DNA from: Platerodrilus igneus
Taxonomy: Eukaryota > Arthropoda > Insecta > Coleoptera > Lycidae
NCBI GenBank assembly: GCA_036346225.1
Contig: JARFIW010000139.1
Location: 4,030,001-4,094,000, forward strand
Reading direction: 5' to 3'
Length of the DNA: 64,000 nt
Shown: positions 1 through 11,805 of the stretch, piece by piece
Layout of the letters: every line of letters begins with the position of its first letter
Numbering within the stretch: position 1 is the first letter of the stretch
The notes under the pieces: model-generated
What the model was told of the DNA's origin: nothing
Seen by the model: only the letters and a program-made list of their open reading frames with translations
Database searches by the model: none
Translations under genes and position numbers: made by a program

Positions 1-537
1 TTTCTTGGTATAATTCTGTTTGTATTTTTCACAATTCTAAGATTTCGAAGACGTGGTGCACGAATACGAAATTTACGGGGAATTGTTGAACGTTAGCTGG
101 TGTGTTATTAGAATTTAGTGGCAGTTGGAAATTTTGATTGTGGAATGGGCTTAACCGTTTTAAAAATTACCAAGAAGGGTAGTTTGTTTGTATTGAGGGA
201 TTTACGAGAAGTTTCAAGTGACGGGGGGTAGATTTGGCTATATGACCATGAGGAGGTGGTGATAGAACTTTTTTAGCTTTTTTGCTCTTTTGCTTTTGCT
301 AGTTATCGAAGCGTCGATTAATTTTTTTTTAAGTGAATTTTAAGTTATTAATCGCATACACAAGTTGGTGTAATGGTTTACTAGCAGTACAAGTACAAAA
401 AGTTAATGAAATACATTTTGACAAATACGAAACATGTTTGAGTACTATAAGTAAAGAAGGCTTTATATTTTGGTGGTTGTTACAAGTTGTGCACACTAAT
501 AGATGAGAGAGTATTGATGGATCGATTGGTGGTTTAC
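1..537. other. No recognisable feature
   Basis: AT-rich sequence. I see no gene, RNA or transposon signature. On the minus strand, the frame overlapping the end of the 538-753 ORF stays open for several tens of codons into this stretch, which could mean that ORF was once longer. Confidence 0.5.
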
Positions 538-753
538 CTATGGTAGATGGACCTGTCGCATAGTTGGGGGAATTGGATGTACCGTTAGTTGGAAGCCGAG
601 ATATTTGAGCTGCTGATTGCCATCACGGATGGTGTTATACAATTTGGTGAGGTTTGAGAACATGCCGTCTTTGGGGAGGACATCAGGAATTGATAGTATA
701 ATTGCAGTTCCAGATGCGATAGTGCATTCCAGGTAATAGATTTTTGTGGACAT
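538..753 (-). CDS. Hypothetical 71-codon ORF, possibly a frameshifted gene fragment
   Basis: I do not recognise this protein. The ATG is in a reasonable context (ACAATGTCC on the minus strand). The ORF is visibly more GC-rich than its surroundings, with many codons ending in C, which is unlike the random ORFs of this AT-rich window. It begins MSTKIYYLECTIASG. A run of five C residues lies about 35 bases before the stop. In the next frame the sequence stays open well past that stop, so a single frameshift may have cut a longer protein. No membrane segment, zinc motif or transposase motif is evident. It could be part of a transposon or an exon of a host gene; there is no supporting neighbour. 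Confidence 0.25.
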   Translation of the reverse strand: MSTKIYYLECTIASGTAIILSIPDVLPKDGMFSNLTKLYNTIRDGNQQLKYLGFQLTVHPIPPTMRQVHLP

Positions 754-1019
754 TGTTTATTTTTGTGGCTATTTGGTGTGCTATGACAATTTTGTGCCTT
801 ATGGGTATATTTTTATAAACTCTATGGACTAAAAAGTTACGTATTGAACGTTTATGATTTATTATTTAACTGTTTTATGTAGGAATTTATATTCATAAAA
901 TGATTTTTGGTAATATTAAATTGTGTGCAAAGTAAAAAAGGTTGAATGTTGCTACGAATTTCTTATTGAACATTATTACACCAGCCCTACGTTTATAGAA
1001 AGCCAGTCAAGCGAATCTT
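754..1019. other. No recognisable feature
   Basis: AT-rich spacer with no gene, repeat or RNA signature that I can support. Confidence 0.5.
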
Positions 1020-1870
1020 TCCTACATACAACTGGTCTCACGTTATGAGCAAGTGTAACGAAGTCTTCCGACATAACTAGGGGTCTATTCCTCGGGTAGA
1101 GCTATGAGAAATGGGGGGGTAAGTCGAATTCTGATTGTATACTGAATCTAATCCAAAACAAATAAGGCGCCACCAAGTCCTGACTTAATTAGGATAATTG
1201 CGCAGTATAATTCTAGGGGAGGACGTGGAAACCCCAAGAAAAAATATCGCCTTCGATGACAGGGACCCGTCTTAACTGAATAAGACGCTGCTCCTGAAAG
1301 AAATGGTAATAATTAATTTAATAGAAGGGTGGAACACTATTTGTGTGCCACAAACATACATAAAGAAACATAAAATAAATAACTCCTATATAAGTTGTCA
1401 TTAAAATTCTACTCATATGGATGTTAGTTTCTTGTAGTTAGTTTTGACCATCTTTGATCAAAATAAAAAACTTTAATTTTGAACTACTAATTTACTCAAA
1501 AGATTCTCTTTTAAAACAAAATTCAATACTACAAAGTTTCATAAATAATTAAATGAGGTCAAATATTTTAAATAAAGTTTCATCAAAATAATTTCTCAGC
1601 AAACATTTTAAAAGTTAGTGTTTACATGTTACAAAGAAAAGCCGACTCTGTCAGATCTGTCGAGAGGGTTACAAAAATAAAGCATAGTAAATCACTTTTT
1701 CTTAATCTTAATTAATTGTTTCAGTTTTAGTTCTCATAAAGAAAGATTGTAAAAATATTCTTATTAGTTCAACTTATGCAAGCATTATTCAAAGCATATG
1801 TTATTTGAACACAGGTGTCAGCATTAAACTGCAAGCAAACAAGTGACGTAACAAGACATCTGTCGTTGTT
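1020..1870 (-). repeat. Dispersed repeat X, copy 1 (possible LTR-element leader and LTR)
   Basis: Shares short blocks, in the same order, with 20940-22060 and partly with 42945-44961. The blocks are a CTTCCGAC...CTAGG.GTCTATTCCT...AGAGCT.ATGAG stretch (1066-1110), GGCGCCACCAAG (1166-1177) and a TTAACTG...GAGC stretch near 1270-1300. Weaker matches follow (TCAGATCTG near 1650, AACAAGTGACGT near 1840). On the minus strand the second block reads GGTGGCGCC, like the tRNA primer-binding sites next to 5' LTRs, so this may be the 5' end of a degraded LTR retrotransposon. No coding remnant supports this, and the ends are not defined. Confidence 0.4.
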
Positions 1871-3064
1871 ACTAACAGAACAAAATGAACCACGTGTATG
1901 GTTTCTCAAATCATTATAAATGCTGAATTACAATTTTAACACTGAAAAATTCAGTCCAACAAACAATCTAAATTTTATATTATTCGTGCTTGTATGCACT
2001 ACACAAAAACAACGTGATTCTAATTTAGAACACGAGCAAAATTCCTAAAGCTATCTACGAACCAGAACTGTATTAATTGGATGTTAACAAGTGTTGCAAA
2101 ATCAAACATAATCGCCAAACTTCCATCAGGTTTGTGGTAATATGCTCTTCTACCAATTATTCAATTACTAAAATACCAAAGCCGCTTCTTACGAAACGCA
2201 ATACAAAGTCGTTCTCCATCAGTAGTTGGAATTGTGGTTACTATAGTTGGTTTTATGGTGGTGGAATACTCGCGCTATTTAAAGATGGATCTCTAATCGT
2301 CGAAATGTAACCGCAAGTTAGCGGCCTGCCTCCAATTGTACATCATTGTTTAACAAGCTTGCAGGACCGACTCCTCTATCACCTCGCACGAGCGACGGCG
2401 TAACCCCCAGCAGAGGCCTTCAAGCAACTCGCGCCTGCGAAACGTTTTATACATAGAAAACAATATGTAGATACGACCTTAGCGTATTACTAAACTCGTT
2501 GCTTGTACTTTACTAATAATTTGAATAAAAGCGCTTTATGACTTTGCCTTTTATGATTGGATTTAGTAACTGCGAAATAAACTTGTTACAAGGTAATTTG
2601 CAGTGCACAATTTATCACAAGTATTTAAAAGTCTTACTATGAGCTCATATTAAAGCCAGGGGTAACGTAACACGTATGGTTAAACCCTGTTACTTAAAAT
2701 TGTTATTAAAGGATAGTATGTTATTTTGAAAATAATTTGTAAGAAAATGTAGTATTTCAAAACGAGGTTATAAGTAATTTTACTGATGTTTGAAATATCA
2801 ATTGACAACGATTGATAGTATAGGTATAATTGTTCTGTTTGAATAAATCGAGGTGAGTTGTCGTATTCGAGTTTTCTTTAGTAGGATTAGTAGGGTAGTA
2901 GTATTTTTTTCAGATGGCAGGTGAGCAGCCGTGGCTAACTTCACTGATGAAGATCAGCCCAATTTGTGAGGTTCCAATCAAGGACTTAACTTCGCAACAA
3001 TTATATACAGCCCAAATTGTGGGGCTTTTTATCAGCTTAATACAACCAAGGGTGACTTCAAAAG

Positions 3065-3066
<2 letters not shown>
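1871..3066. other. Mostly unannotatable; small GC-rich patch at 2310-2450
   Basis: No recognisable gene. The 2310-2450 patch is richer in G+C and CpG than its surroundings and may be the rest of the repeat to its left. An open frame at 2914-3150 starts right after a pyrimidine-rich AG (TTTTTTTCAG), but most of its end is translated dinucleotide repeat and I do not call it a gene. Confidence 0.35.

Positions 3067-3103
<37 letters not shown>
3067..3103. repeat. (TA)n microsatellite
   Basis: Uninterrupted TA dinucleotide repeat read directly from the sequence. Confidence 0.95.
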
Positions 3104-3104
<1 letters not shown>

Positions 3105-5294
3105 CTCATATTTAGACCAGGGTAAAAAATTAAATAATCACATCAAATAATTTTAATCACCGTGTATAATGAATATTATTAGATAATACGCGTTATTAAA
3201 ACCGTGAAGCATAAAAATTTATTAGTTTCATTAAACATAAGAGATTTAAATCATGTACAAGACGCTTTATATCAAAAGAAGCAGTATTAAAAGCTCTGCG
3301 TGTAATGTAATTATTCCTAAACAAATGGAAATTACGTGCAAAATTTATCTTAATTAACTCTATTTCAAGTAACCGGTATTGAACAAAACGTACAGATAAT
3401 ATCTATAGAAACTTGTAAAACCCAATAAAATGCAAATCCTAGAAGTGTTAGTTAGAAGTAGGATGTTTGAACACACCTGCGTATTTTAAAAGGCAATTTC
3501 AGTTTAATTTGTTTAGATAAACATGTCGATTCTAAGGATATTGGAAACGGTCAGATGCTTTAGCACGAAATACAAAACAGGGTTTATTTAAAAGCTCTGA
3601 GAATTAATATTATTTTGAACACCTGCGTAGTTTAAATATCACGTACGGCGAAAATTGTGTAGATAACAAATGGTTTCAAAGAATCTTGGAGAAACCGGGG
3701 CTTAATATTCACGAGAAGGTGCGATACGGGGTTATTAAACCCAGATAGTCCACATGGACTAAAATATAATCGATAATAAAGAATATCAATTTGCACCAAT
3801 ACGAACAGGTTAGAAAAGGAAAGAGAAAATGCGTCAAGCAAAGACACATATAGTAAAAGGCGTGATTTAAGCAACGTCACGAGGGTCACAAATGGTTGAA
3901 AATAGGATGCAAATATCAGAGGTAGAAACAACAATTTCTGTACAAAATTAATTAGTTTTTCTCGGACATGTTTGCGTGCCGTGTGAGAATTTCTGAGATT
4001 TAAATGGGGCGAGTGAAAAATTCGTAAAAACCGACGCGCGGGCTACGGACTGGGAACATAGCATAAGAAATTCTTAAGAATTGTCTGTTTTGAGGACAAA
4101 AGCGACGTGCCGGCTATTCGCTATATATACCGGTGGTAATATGAATTTCGGTCTCTTAGACTTTTGACTATTCGATGCGTTAAAAGCTCTTACATCCGCG
4201 ACTTGATTGAAGATGTTAAACAGTGCATTTTAGTTTGATAAAATAATTTAAAGTTTGCTCGTATATTTTAGTGATTCAAAATAGTTTGTTATTTACGTGC
4301 TAACATGAATGTACTTCAGTGCACTTAGATACAAGGTAATAAAATTTAGTATCACTGTACCAATTAGCAAAATTTACAACGACAAATGTATACACAAAAG
4401 TAGGCAGTTTTGGCGTATATTGGTGAAAGAAGTATGAATTTCTTTGTTATTTTTCGGGGGTGTTAATAATTAAATGGTTCAAAAACGTGTCTGGATCCAC
4501 AAAACCAGGGTCAGATATACACAGATGAGTTCCGGAAAAGCCCAGAAACAACTTTAAATAAATGGTGATGGAGAAAATTTTAAAAGCGTTGAGAATTAGA
4601 AGCCGTAAATATAATCCTGTTGGAATGGTGTGATTAACTAAAGGGACGATGTACATTGAAGCTACGAGGACAGTAACCTTCAGGTAAATTATACTATTTT
4701 GTTTGACATTTTGGTGTGTGTTGAATAACTTTATAATTGATTTACTTTAAATGAACATTAGTGAAATTGTACTAACAATAAAATTTTAATTTTAAGGTGA
4801 AATTTGCTTGTTTAAGTAGAAAGGGGTATTTAGTATTGATGTTCTGAATTATGATGAAAATTTGGGTATGTCTTTGAGCTCAAATAGACGAACCTGGTTA
4901 ATTAACGTAAAGGGGTGATAGATGCTCCCTTTATACTCAGACTCCGGTCTGCTTATATTGTTATATTAATTAGTAGGCATCCAACAAGGACTTTAATTCT
5001 GGATGCACGTTAAAGTGATAATAAAATTAATCTTGAAATTCTTTTTAAAACTGAATTTTATGCTGAAATTTAATTTGAAAATTTAATGTATTCTGAATAT
5101 TGATGTAAATAGAGTTAACGTTGATGTTTGTGGTAGGAATGTGTTGTTTAATTTTATGAATGAGGAGGTTTATAAAATTATGTGAGCAGCTGAAGCGAAA
5201 CCAGGATCACAGCAGTTTATGACGCCCAATCGGTGGGACTAGAATTTTTTTGTTGAAAGGACCCAGTTCCCGCATTCAAAGGAGTATATCACAG

Positions 5295-5296
<2 letters not shown>
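3104..5296. other. No gene recognised
   Basis: AT-rich DNA. The minus-strand open frames at 3632-3934 and 4447-4656 have no domain and look random. The stretch 3960-4200 is more CpG-rich and holds the promoter-like motif listed separately. Confidence 0.4.
4121..4155 (+). promoter_or_regulatory. Possible TATA/initiator core promoter
   Basis: CTATATATAC at 4121-4130 is followed about 28-30 bp later by TTCGGTCT, a weak match to the arthropod initiator TCAGT. It sits in a locally CpG-richer segment. No downstream gene is visible, so it could be an LTR promoter remnant. Confidence 0.22.

Positions 5297-5330
<34 letters not shown>
5297..5330. repeat. (AT)n microsatellite
   Basis: Uninterrupted AT dinucleotide repeat. 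It lies at the 3' side of the minus-strand tRNA-like SINE remnant and may be its tail. Confidence 0.9.
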
Positions 5331-5333
<3 letters not shown>

Positions 5334-5445
5334 CATTTCAAATCGAGCTAGTAATTGAAAGTTGGAAAATATAAGGTCTTGGACAGGACTTGAACCTGTA
5401 TCCTGCTTTTGCCGGAACCATGCGTTTACCAAAAAGCATTTCTAT
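5331..5445 (-). mobile_element. tRNA-like SINE remnant
   Basis: The minus strand contains GGTTCAAGTCCTGTCC, a good Pol III B box with the start of a T-arm. It is preceded by TGGTAAACGC and GGTTCCGGC, which resemble a degraded A box and D/anticodon region. No full cloverleaf with paired acceptor stem can be folded, so I treat it as a SINE head. The sequence runs into an (AT)n tract, as SINE tails often do. Confidence 0.35.
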
Positions 5446-6984
5446 TTCACAAATTTGCGTTTCATTTTTGTAACAATTTCCTAACAACGTTATAGCTTTT
5501 CAAATTTTCTGTATCTTCCCCCTGAGGTTTTAAGTTTTTTGCAGCCTCCGCAACCAAAAACGGTCGAGTCCAACTGTACCAGGTTAATTTATTTATATCC
5601 TGTCGTGCACCTATTTGTTTTTATTACACCTGGAAGAGGGTAGGGTGAAGAGGCAAGTTTAATTTCAAAACCGTAACACCTACAATTGTGCGAAGAGTAA
5701 CCTGAAAAATTTAACAAAAAAACCATACCCAATTCTTCTTGATGGAGGTCATCAAAGCGACACAAAAAGGAAACAGCAATTCTTACAGCTTGGCATGACA
5801 TTCCGTTGCGGCCCAGCAACTGGTTATAATCGACCTTTGCTTGATCACATGGCACACCATACCAAATTCTTTTCCTGGAAAACCAAGTGAATTCAATCCA
5901 GAAGAATTAAGGGCGAACCGAGTAACTCTTCAATTTCCTGGACCGATAGCTGGTAGAAAATTATCTGACCTAGCATTTATGTCTATACATGTTACAATAT
6001 TATAGGTTGAATTAGTTGAAATTAAATTTGCCCCAATTGCAGTAGATAATTTAGTTGTTGGAAAAATTTCTCATAGAAACGACTTTGCAGAAACTAATTT
6101 CAGAACCCCATGTTATAAGTTTATTAGCTGTAGGAGTCCACTGAATTTCTAATTTTGCAGACAGTTGCATATTTTTTACAACACTTGTTTATTTGCGATT
6201 TCTGTAAAGTCAGGTTGATCCGACACAAAATATATTCAACTAGACGACTAGAACATGCTACTTCTGCCTTATCACGTAATTCATATTAAATATATCAGTG
6301 AATTTCCATATGAATATTTCGTTATTCGGATCGTTACAAGTCATAAGATGGATCTAAAATAACAATTCAACAACGAACACTCGAATATGCCACATTAGAA
6401 AACTCAGAGCAGTCAATTATCGATAACGGGAAACCCAATTGATAATTTGCACTCCATTTCAATGTATGCTATTTTTCAAGAACCATATCTATATAGATAA
6501 AAAAACCAACAAATTCAAATACAACCAAACTCGCTAATTACATATGTAGAAAACCCATTTTAAATAAAACTCGCAATAATACTTTTAAATAATTAGAGCA
6601 TATCATTTCAAAAAGCAAACATTGCTGCTAACCGAATACATTTTCAATGCTATATCAAAAATACAGATAGATTGAGCTACTTTAAATTATACTAAATACA
6701 CTGATAAAATTTTACAGGGTGATGGATAGGTAATCATTTCAATTTAGAAAGCTGTTAAAAATGTTAATGAAAATGACCGCAAATACAGCAAGGAATATGA
6801 ATTTAATTACATAAGAATGGAAATACTTGCGTCCAGGAACAGCAAGTCACAAATCCCTCCCAGCAAAATTTAAAGGTCAGGATAGGAAGCAGCAGCAACG
6901 GACAAATCACTACTCTAACAGGACTATTCAAAAATTCCTTTCAAAAAACCTCAAGTAAAACCAAAAACTACAAAAAAAAATTTT
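5446..6984. other. No gene recognised
   Basis: AT-rich DNA. The minus-strand open frame at 5589-5855 has no recognisable domain, and I see no transposon hallmark. Confidence 0.4.
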
Positions 6985-7111
6985 ATTCGGCTCGAAGGAC
7001 AAATATACCTAACCAAGCAATACACTAACAGGACTAACCAAATGAAAATTCATTTTGGAAAACAAAAAGCAAAAACAAAATAAAAAAATTCATCTGGCTC
7101 GAAGCACAAAT
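6985..7111 (-). other. Two primer-binding-site-like motifs 107 bp apart
   Basis: On the minus strand 6985-7004 and 7092-7111 both read ATTTGT(C/G)CTTCGAGCC(G/A)... This resembles the TGGTCCTTCGAGCCGGA segment found just inside the 5' LTR of many insect LTR retrotransposons. A third copy is at 14849-14868. They suggest degraded LTR element starts, but no LTR pair is recognisable here. Confidence 0.35.
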
Positions 7112-7954
7112 AATCTACCCTAGGTCAAGAAATGTAAAGGATATAGAAAAAGGAAAAGCATATTGTTGTAATCACCCAGGACAAAGATAAAATGCCCTAA
7201 CACTGCACAGGTCGTCGGAGGACGAATATCTCTAGTAAAGAAATAGTAGAGTTTTCCAACATCAAGAAAAGGATTGGTTTTTCGCGAAAAACCAAAAGTA
7301 AGAAAAGGAACGAGGAAGAAAACCAACAGTAAAAGCCAAAACGAGACAATAACTGTCATACCTCAAAGTATGCAAGGGTCCGACGAAAATATTTGATAGA
7401 AAAATTTAAGTACTTCAAGCTGTTGTAACAAATAATCGTATCAAGCGATCAAATAGCTAACCAGGCCGAAAAGTCGATAAGGTCATAGTTTCTGAAGAAA
7501 AGAAGAAAGGTCTAGGAAGCACACAATACAGGAAGCGCATCTAAAAAAATTTAAATCAAGTCAGCATGAAGACTAACAGTAAGAAAAGTCAGCCAAAGGA
7601 AAGGGAAAGAAAAGTATAACAAAAGGAACCAAGAAGCAAAACTGAAATCAAATAACACTAAGAAACAGCACAAGATCCGAAAGGAGATGATAAAACGGAA
7701 GAAAAGCAGAAGCAATAAAAATATGTGTGCGTATGCTCAGTCGCCTCTTACAACAGGCAGGTCGTACCGTAGGGCTATTCCAATCCAGACCCACACGAGT
7801 TGAGTACGAGGAGAGAAACAAAAAAAAAGAAAATACAAAGAAAAATATGTGTATGTGGTATGGTATGTGTGCGCGTGCGTGTAGGTGTGAAATGAAGTGC
7901 ACTTAGATAAACGTTCCACGTTCGACAAACACGCTACGGAGGCAACGAACAAGA
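7112..7954. other. AT-rich DNA with one possible dispersed-repeat motif
   Basis: No gene. Around 7741-7790 the minus strand contains CCTGCCTGTTGTAAGAGGCG, which resembles a motif I associate with dispersed arthropod repeats, though I cannot name the family. Overlapping minus-strand open frames here are low-complexity and are not called. Confidence 0.3.
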
Positions 7955-8310
7955 CCTGAAGGGTGAAGGGCTAACTTCATAAAATACTCTACCACAGGAA
8001 CAAACCACCCACGGACATCAGATTCAAGATATACAAGACCTACGTGTTACCAATCTTGAGCTATAGATCAGCGGCACGATATATCTACACATCAAATAGC
8101 AATAAATCCAAGACAAGATCATGAGAACTATCACCAAAACTCGCTGGTTTGTTAGAAATGAAACGCTAAGACATGACCTACATCTACTGACATTGAAAGA
8201 ACACTTCAAAACGCTAAGCGCAAATACCTACAACAAAATAGACAACATTTCGAAGCATCGCACCTTCGCTGAACAGAAACCCAAACAGAAGAAAGAAAAC
8301 CTCCAGTGAT
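7955..8310 (+). pseudogene. Jockey-like non-LTR retrotransposon, C-terminal ORF fragment
   Basis: The plus strand encodes, in two frames, the region following the reverse transcriptase of Jockey-type LINEs. First comes FKIYKTYVLPILSY (about 8030-8070), a typical post-RT motif. After a frameshift near 8115 the ending RTITKTRWFVRNETLRHDL continues with an H-L-L-T-L-K-E-H pattern (8121-8309). The family ORF is normally over 800 codons, so this is only the last part, a 5'-truncated copy as expected from incomplete reverse transcription. The stop at 8307-8309 is followed by a short 3' UTR-like sequence. A frameshift and the missing catalytic region show it is dead. The clade is inferred from motif recall. 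Confidence 0.55.
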
Positions 8311-8555
8311 ATTCTATATAGTCGAGCCGTGAACATCGGTTTATATTTCAACCCGCCAGCAGAACTGGTGAGAAGAAACACATGTGAATAGACACCCTCT
8401 GCGAACAGAGGATCGTAAAAATTTAAAATGCTGTAACACGAGTTAGCGACGCTAAAATTAATGCTGTATAAGGACGTTGAATCTGAGAAACCCAGTATCG
8501 GTCACCTGATTTCGTAGAATGACAATTTACTTTTTGTTATGGAGATCACTAATTC

Positions 8556-8665
8556 ACGTGGTGAGGATAATATCCTCAAAAGTGTTCAAACTAACATTTG
8601 TAAATTGCATGTTGTAAAAGTTCACTTTAGCCTACGTGGTGAGGAGAATATCCTCAGAAGCGTTC
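8556..8665. repeat. Duplicated 32-bp hairpin unit, period 78 bp
   Basis: Two similar units lie at 8556-8587 and 8634-8665. Both read ACGTGGTGAGGA.AATATCCTCA. Each contains an inverted repeat: GAGGATA-A-TATCCTC at 8563-8577, and GAGGA-GAATA-TCCTC at 8641-8655. The intervening sequence is not obviously repeated. Confidence 0.7.
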
Positions 8666-8999
8666 CAGAACAACTTTATTTTACTGAATTGTTCTACTGA
8701 TGATAACCGCATAGTGGGCCAAATAAGTAATTCGTTTTTAAATATTTTTTGTGGTGAAGGATTTTAATTATTGTTTATTGAAACGTGCCACATAGTTATT
8801 GTTTATCATTTCTTTTATAAATATTTTAAATAAATATTCTTCTTCAGTATGTGTTTTGGAAAAGCATTCATTTTTATTACAAATCTTGCAGTTACTGATA
8901 CATTGGTTAATTATTATCATCATTAGATTTTCAGTCCTAAAACTGGTTGGGCGCGTAACTGCATTGTGTTTTATTCTGAGCTCACCTACACAACCCTGA

Positions 9000-10430
9000 A
9001 ATTACCACTGTCTACATCTTTCACTATCTGTGTGCTATAGTTTAATCTAAGTCTACCACTACCTCTCTTTTTCCATTTTCTCCTAATATATGCCGCTTTA
9101 GAACGTATCCTATCATCCTGGTTCTCCTATTGTTTTTACTGTTTTCCACAGATATCTTAGTTCTCCTACTATTTCTAGAACATCTTGGTTTTTAACTTTG
9201 TCTGTCCATGATATCTACGTTTGTAGCACCACATTTTTCCTGCCCGCATTTCCTACTGTCCAAGTTTCATAGACGCACAGTGTTGTGCTTCACACATATG
9301 CTTTCAGCAATCTTTTCCTTATTTCTATGTTTGTTGTCTTTGAACCTAGTAGTTGCCTTTTCTTTTTAAATGCAGCACGACTCTATGCTAATCTTTGTTT
9401 CACATCTTTTGCAGCTTCCCCATCTTGAGTTATTTGATTTCCCAGGTAACAGAAATTCTTAACCTCGTGTAAGTTCTTGTTTCATATTTGTATAGTTTTG
9501 ACTTATTTACTCGTCCTTTACATACTAGTACTTTAGTTTTAATTTTGTTAATTTTCATACCGTATCCTTTGTTAGCAGTGTTTCAATTTCATTAAGGGCT
9601 GCTTGTGACTCTCTTGCTAGATGCTGGTACCGCAATACCATCTGCAAATATAAGCATATCAATCGATTGTCCCTGCATAGTAATTTCAAATGCCTTTCTA
9701 CACTTAACAGTATTCGTTCCCTTTTCAATATACAAGTTAAAAATTGACAAGGATACACCTTCCTAATATTTACTTTTCTAAGTTCCTGCTCTAATTCTAT
9801 CAGACTTGTTTGCTCTTTGTATAAGCTATGTATTATCCGTCTAAACCTATAACTCATTCCGATCTTTTTGGGTATTTCGAACATTTTCTCCCATTTTACA
9901 TTGTCGAACGCTTTTTCCATTTCTATTGTTTTCTCTATTATCACCTTTAAAACTAAAATGGTCTCCCGTGTTCCCCTATTTTGTCTAAACCCATGGTCTT
10001 CTCCTAGTATTTCTTCAGCAAACTATTCCATCCATCTTTGTACATTTGTAGTTAATATTTTTGACACCTGTGGCGTGAAGCTTACTGTTCGAAAAATTAT
10101 CACATCTATCCGCACTCTTTCTTGATATAGTGACTATGGTATTATGTTTGAAATCTTTGGGTATCTCGTTTGCCTTATACATATAAAATTTATGTTGGAA
10201 GAGATGGTCTGCTGCTGATTGTCTAGTCTTTTAGGCTTTCTGCTTGTACCTTATATATACCCGGTGGCTTACTAGTTTTTAGTCTCTGTAATACTAATTC
10301 AAACTCATCTGTAGGTATAGTATATCCCAAGGCAACCTTTTCAATGTCTGGTTCCTGTTCTAGTGCTTCTAGTTCTTCTCTTGTATATAAATTCTCTATA
10401 TATTCTTGCCATCTAACCACTTTTGCTACA
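9000..10430 (-). pseudogene. RTE reverse transcriptase and C-terminal domain, broken
   Basis: Recognisable pieces in order: MVRWQEYIENLYTREELEAL and LQRLKTSKPPGIYKVQAESL (10223-10420), the region just before the RT fingers. Then EKAFDNVKWEKMFEI (9555-9944), where the first catalytic D normally lies. The F-A-D-D box region falls in a disrupted stretch near 9640-9670. The frame is lost repeatedly after it. The segment 9000-9540 corresponds to the C-terminal domain that is clearer in copy C. It would copy element RNA at the nicked target, but it is clearly non-functional. Confidence 0.65.
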
Positions 10431-10559
10431 TTTTCTATAATGATGTCTCCTCCCGCGCCCCTTATATTTTTGCTATACGCTTATATATACCTAAAATTCA
10501 TTCTAATTAGTTTGTATGTTTGTTTATATCCCAGAACATCTGTGGCTGCCATGTTTAAA

Positions 10560-11420
10560 CTGGATTTAATTTTATTCCATTCTGTTTCTACTTCCTTAAT
10601 ATCGTAAATTTTCCCGACGTCTTTCAACTTTTCTCAAATCTTGTGAGGATATCTTTATCGTTTAGTTTCTTAAAGTCAATGTGCTTTTTTCCGTTCCTTT
10701 TTTCAAGTTTTTTAATTTAAGCACTACTTTCATAATTACTATTGTGATCAGTGTATATATCTGCTTCTCGGTAGCTTCTACAGTCCTTTACTTGATTTTT
10801 AAACCGTTGTTGCACAAAAGTGTAATCTATTTAATATCTCCCTGTCTCCTGGCACCCTCCAACTGTATCGTCTTTTAACATTATGTTAAAATAATGTGTT
10901 TGTGATGGTTAAATCGTTATGTCGCAAAATTTTACCAATCTATTTCACCTGTCGTTTCTCCTGCATAAGCCAAATAAATCTACTACCGCTCTTTCCCTAT
11001 CCACAACTACCACCGCATTAAAATCCCCCGTAACTATTAATTTTTAAAGTCTTTTTACAAAACCTAGTATGTATTCGATATCTTTGTAGATCGATCCTAC
11101 CTCTTCCTCACTGTAGCTAAAGGTGGGCATGTATTATTACTGTATTTACCAGTTTTGATTCTAATCTAACTACGAGTACTTTTTCGTTCTTTTTGCCTTA
11201 TAACTATTCCCATAATCGAATTTCCTTCCTCTGATTCTGTATGAATTACCCTAAAGTTTCCGCTTCAAAAATCCCCCGCCTCCGGTCGCCGAACTTTGCT
11301 AATCCCTACTATGTCTAATGCTAACCTATCCATTTCAATTTTCAAATTCTTTAGCTTACCCACTTTCTTCATGCTTCTGACATTCCACGCTTCGACTTGC
11401 AAAATGGTCCTCGCTCATTT
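10560..11420 (-). pseudogene. RTE endonuclease domain, broken
   Basis: Corresponds to the endonuclease half of the same ORF. It aligns by eye with the better-preserved copy at 26329-26721, sharing the segments that encode ISEVRW-like and TNTVIIQVYMPTSSYS-like motifs. In copy A these are split over several frames, and the plus-strand open frames across the region are shadows. The domain would nick target DNA to prime reverse transcription. It is inactive here. Confidence 0.55.
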
Positions 11421-11805
11421 TTTTCACCTTTTCCGAAGTAGTCGCTCCCGGATATACGAATGGGGAACTATTTTAACTCCGGAATGTTTTACCCAATAGG
11501 ATGCCAACATCTTAAAAACATTTTTAGTACGACTTGTACTAATGTGGTGGTTTATCGTTATCCTTCACATCGCAGTAGTGTGTCTTCGAGTGCCATACCG
11601 ACCCCCAAGGTCTCTGTCACTCTAAGTACTGAAAGAACAGCTGCCCTTTTTCGACGACCTGTCTTAGTCAGGTTCTTCGCTAAAGACCCCACTAATGTAG
11701 TTAAACCTATAGTTCGGCTCCTAAGCTCACTGAAAGCGCAAGCAATTCTACCCGTTCTAGTATTCTAGAATTTTTTCATGGTGCAGATCCGTTCAGAACA
11801 GATGT

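Larger units (their letters stand above)
8916..11805 (-). mobile_element. RTE-type LINE, copy A (near full length, degenerate)
   Basis: A non-LTR retrotransposon reading right to left. The 5' region (about 11420-11805) matches, block by block, the 5' region of copy C (26725-27135), including CCGGAGTTAAAATAG and TCCGGGAG. Next come an apurinic-like endonuclease (about 10700-11400), the reverse transcriptase (9555-10430) and a C-terminal domain (about 9000-9540). The element ends near 8916 in ATC triplets, the short tandem 3' tail typical of RTE elements. Every ORF has frameshifts. Unlike copies C, D and G it has no extra 3' unit. RTE clade is my inference from the ORF order, RT motifs and tail. 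Confidence 0.7.

Noticed and set aside
3067..3103. CRISPR array or origin at dinucleotide repeats
   Set aside because: Simple TA repeats with no spacers. Nothing in the window resembles a CRISPR array or other prokaryotic organisation.
2914..3150. 78-codon plus-strand ORF following a TTTCAG acceptor-like site
   Set aside because: A third of it is translated TA repeat and no homology is recognised. The acceptor match alone is not enough.
5380..5445. Possible functional tRNA gene
   Set aside because: Good B box, but no A box of full quality, no paired acceptor stem and no cloverleaf. Treated as a SINE remnant.
9868..10125. Plus-strand ORFs across RTE copies (also 10344-10607, 10681-10878, 24084-24468)
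   Set aside because: Shadows of minus-strand RTE coding sequence.
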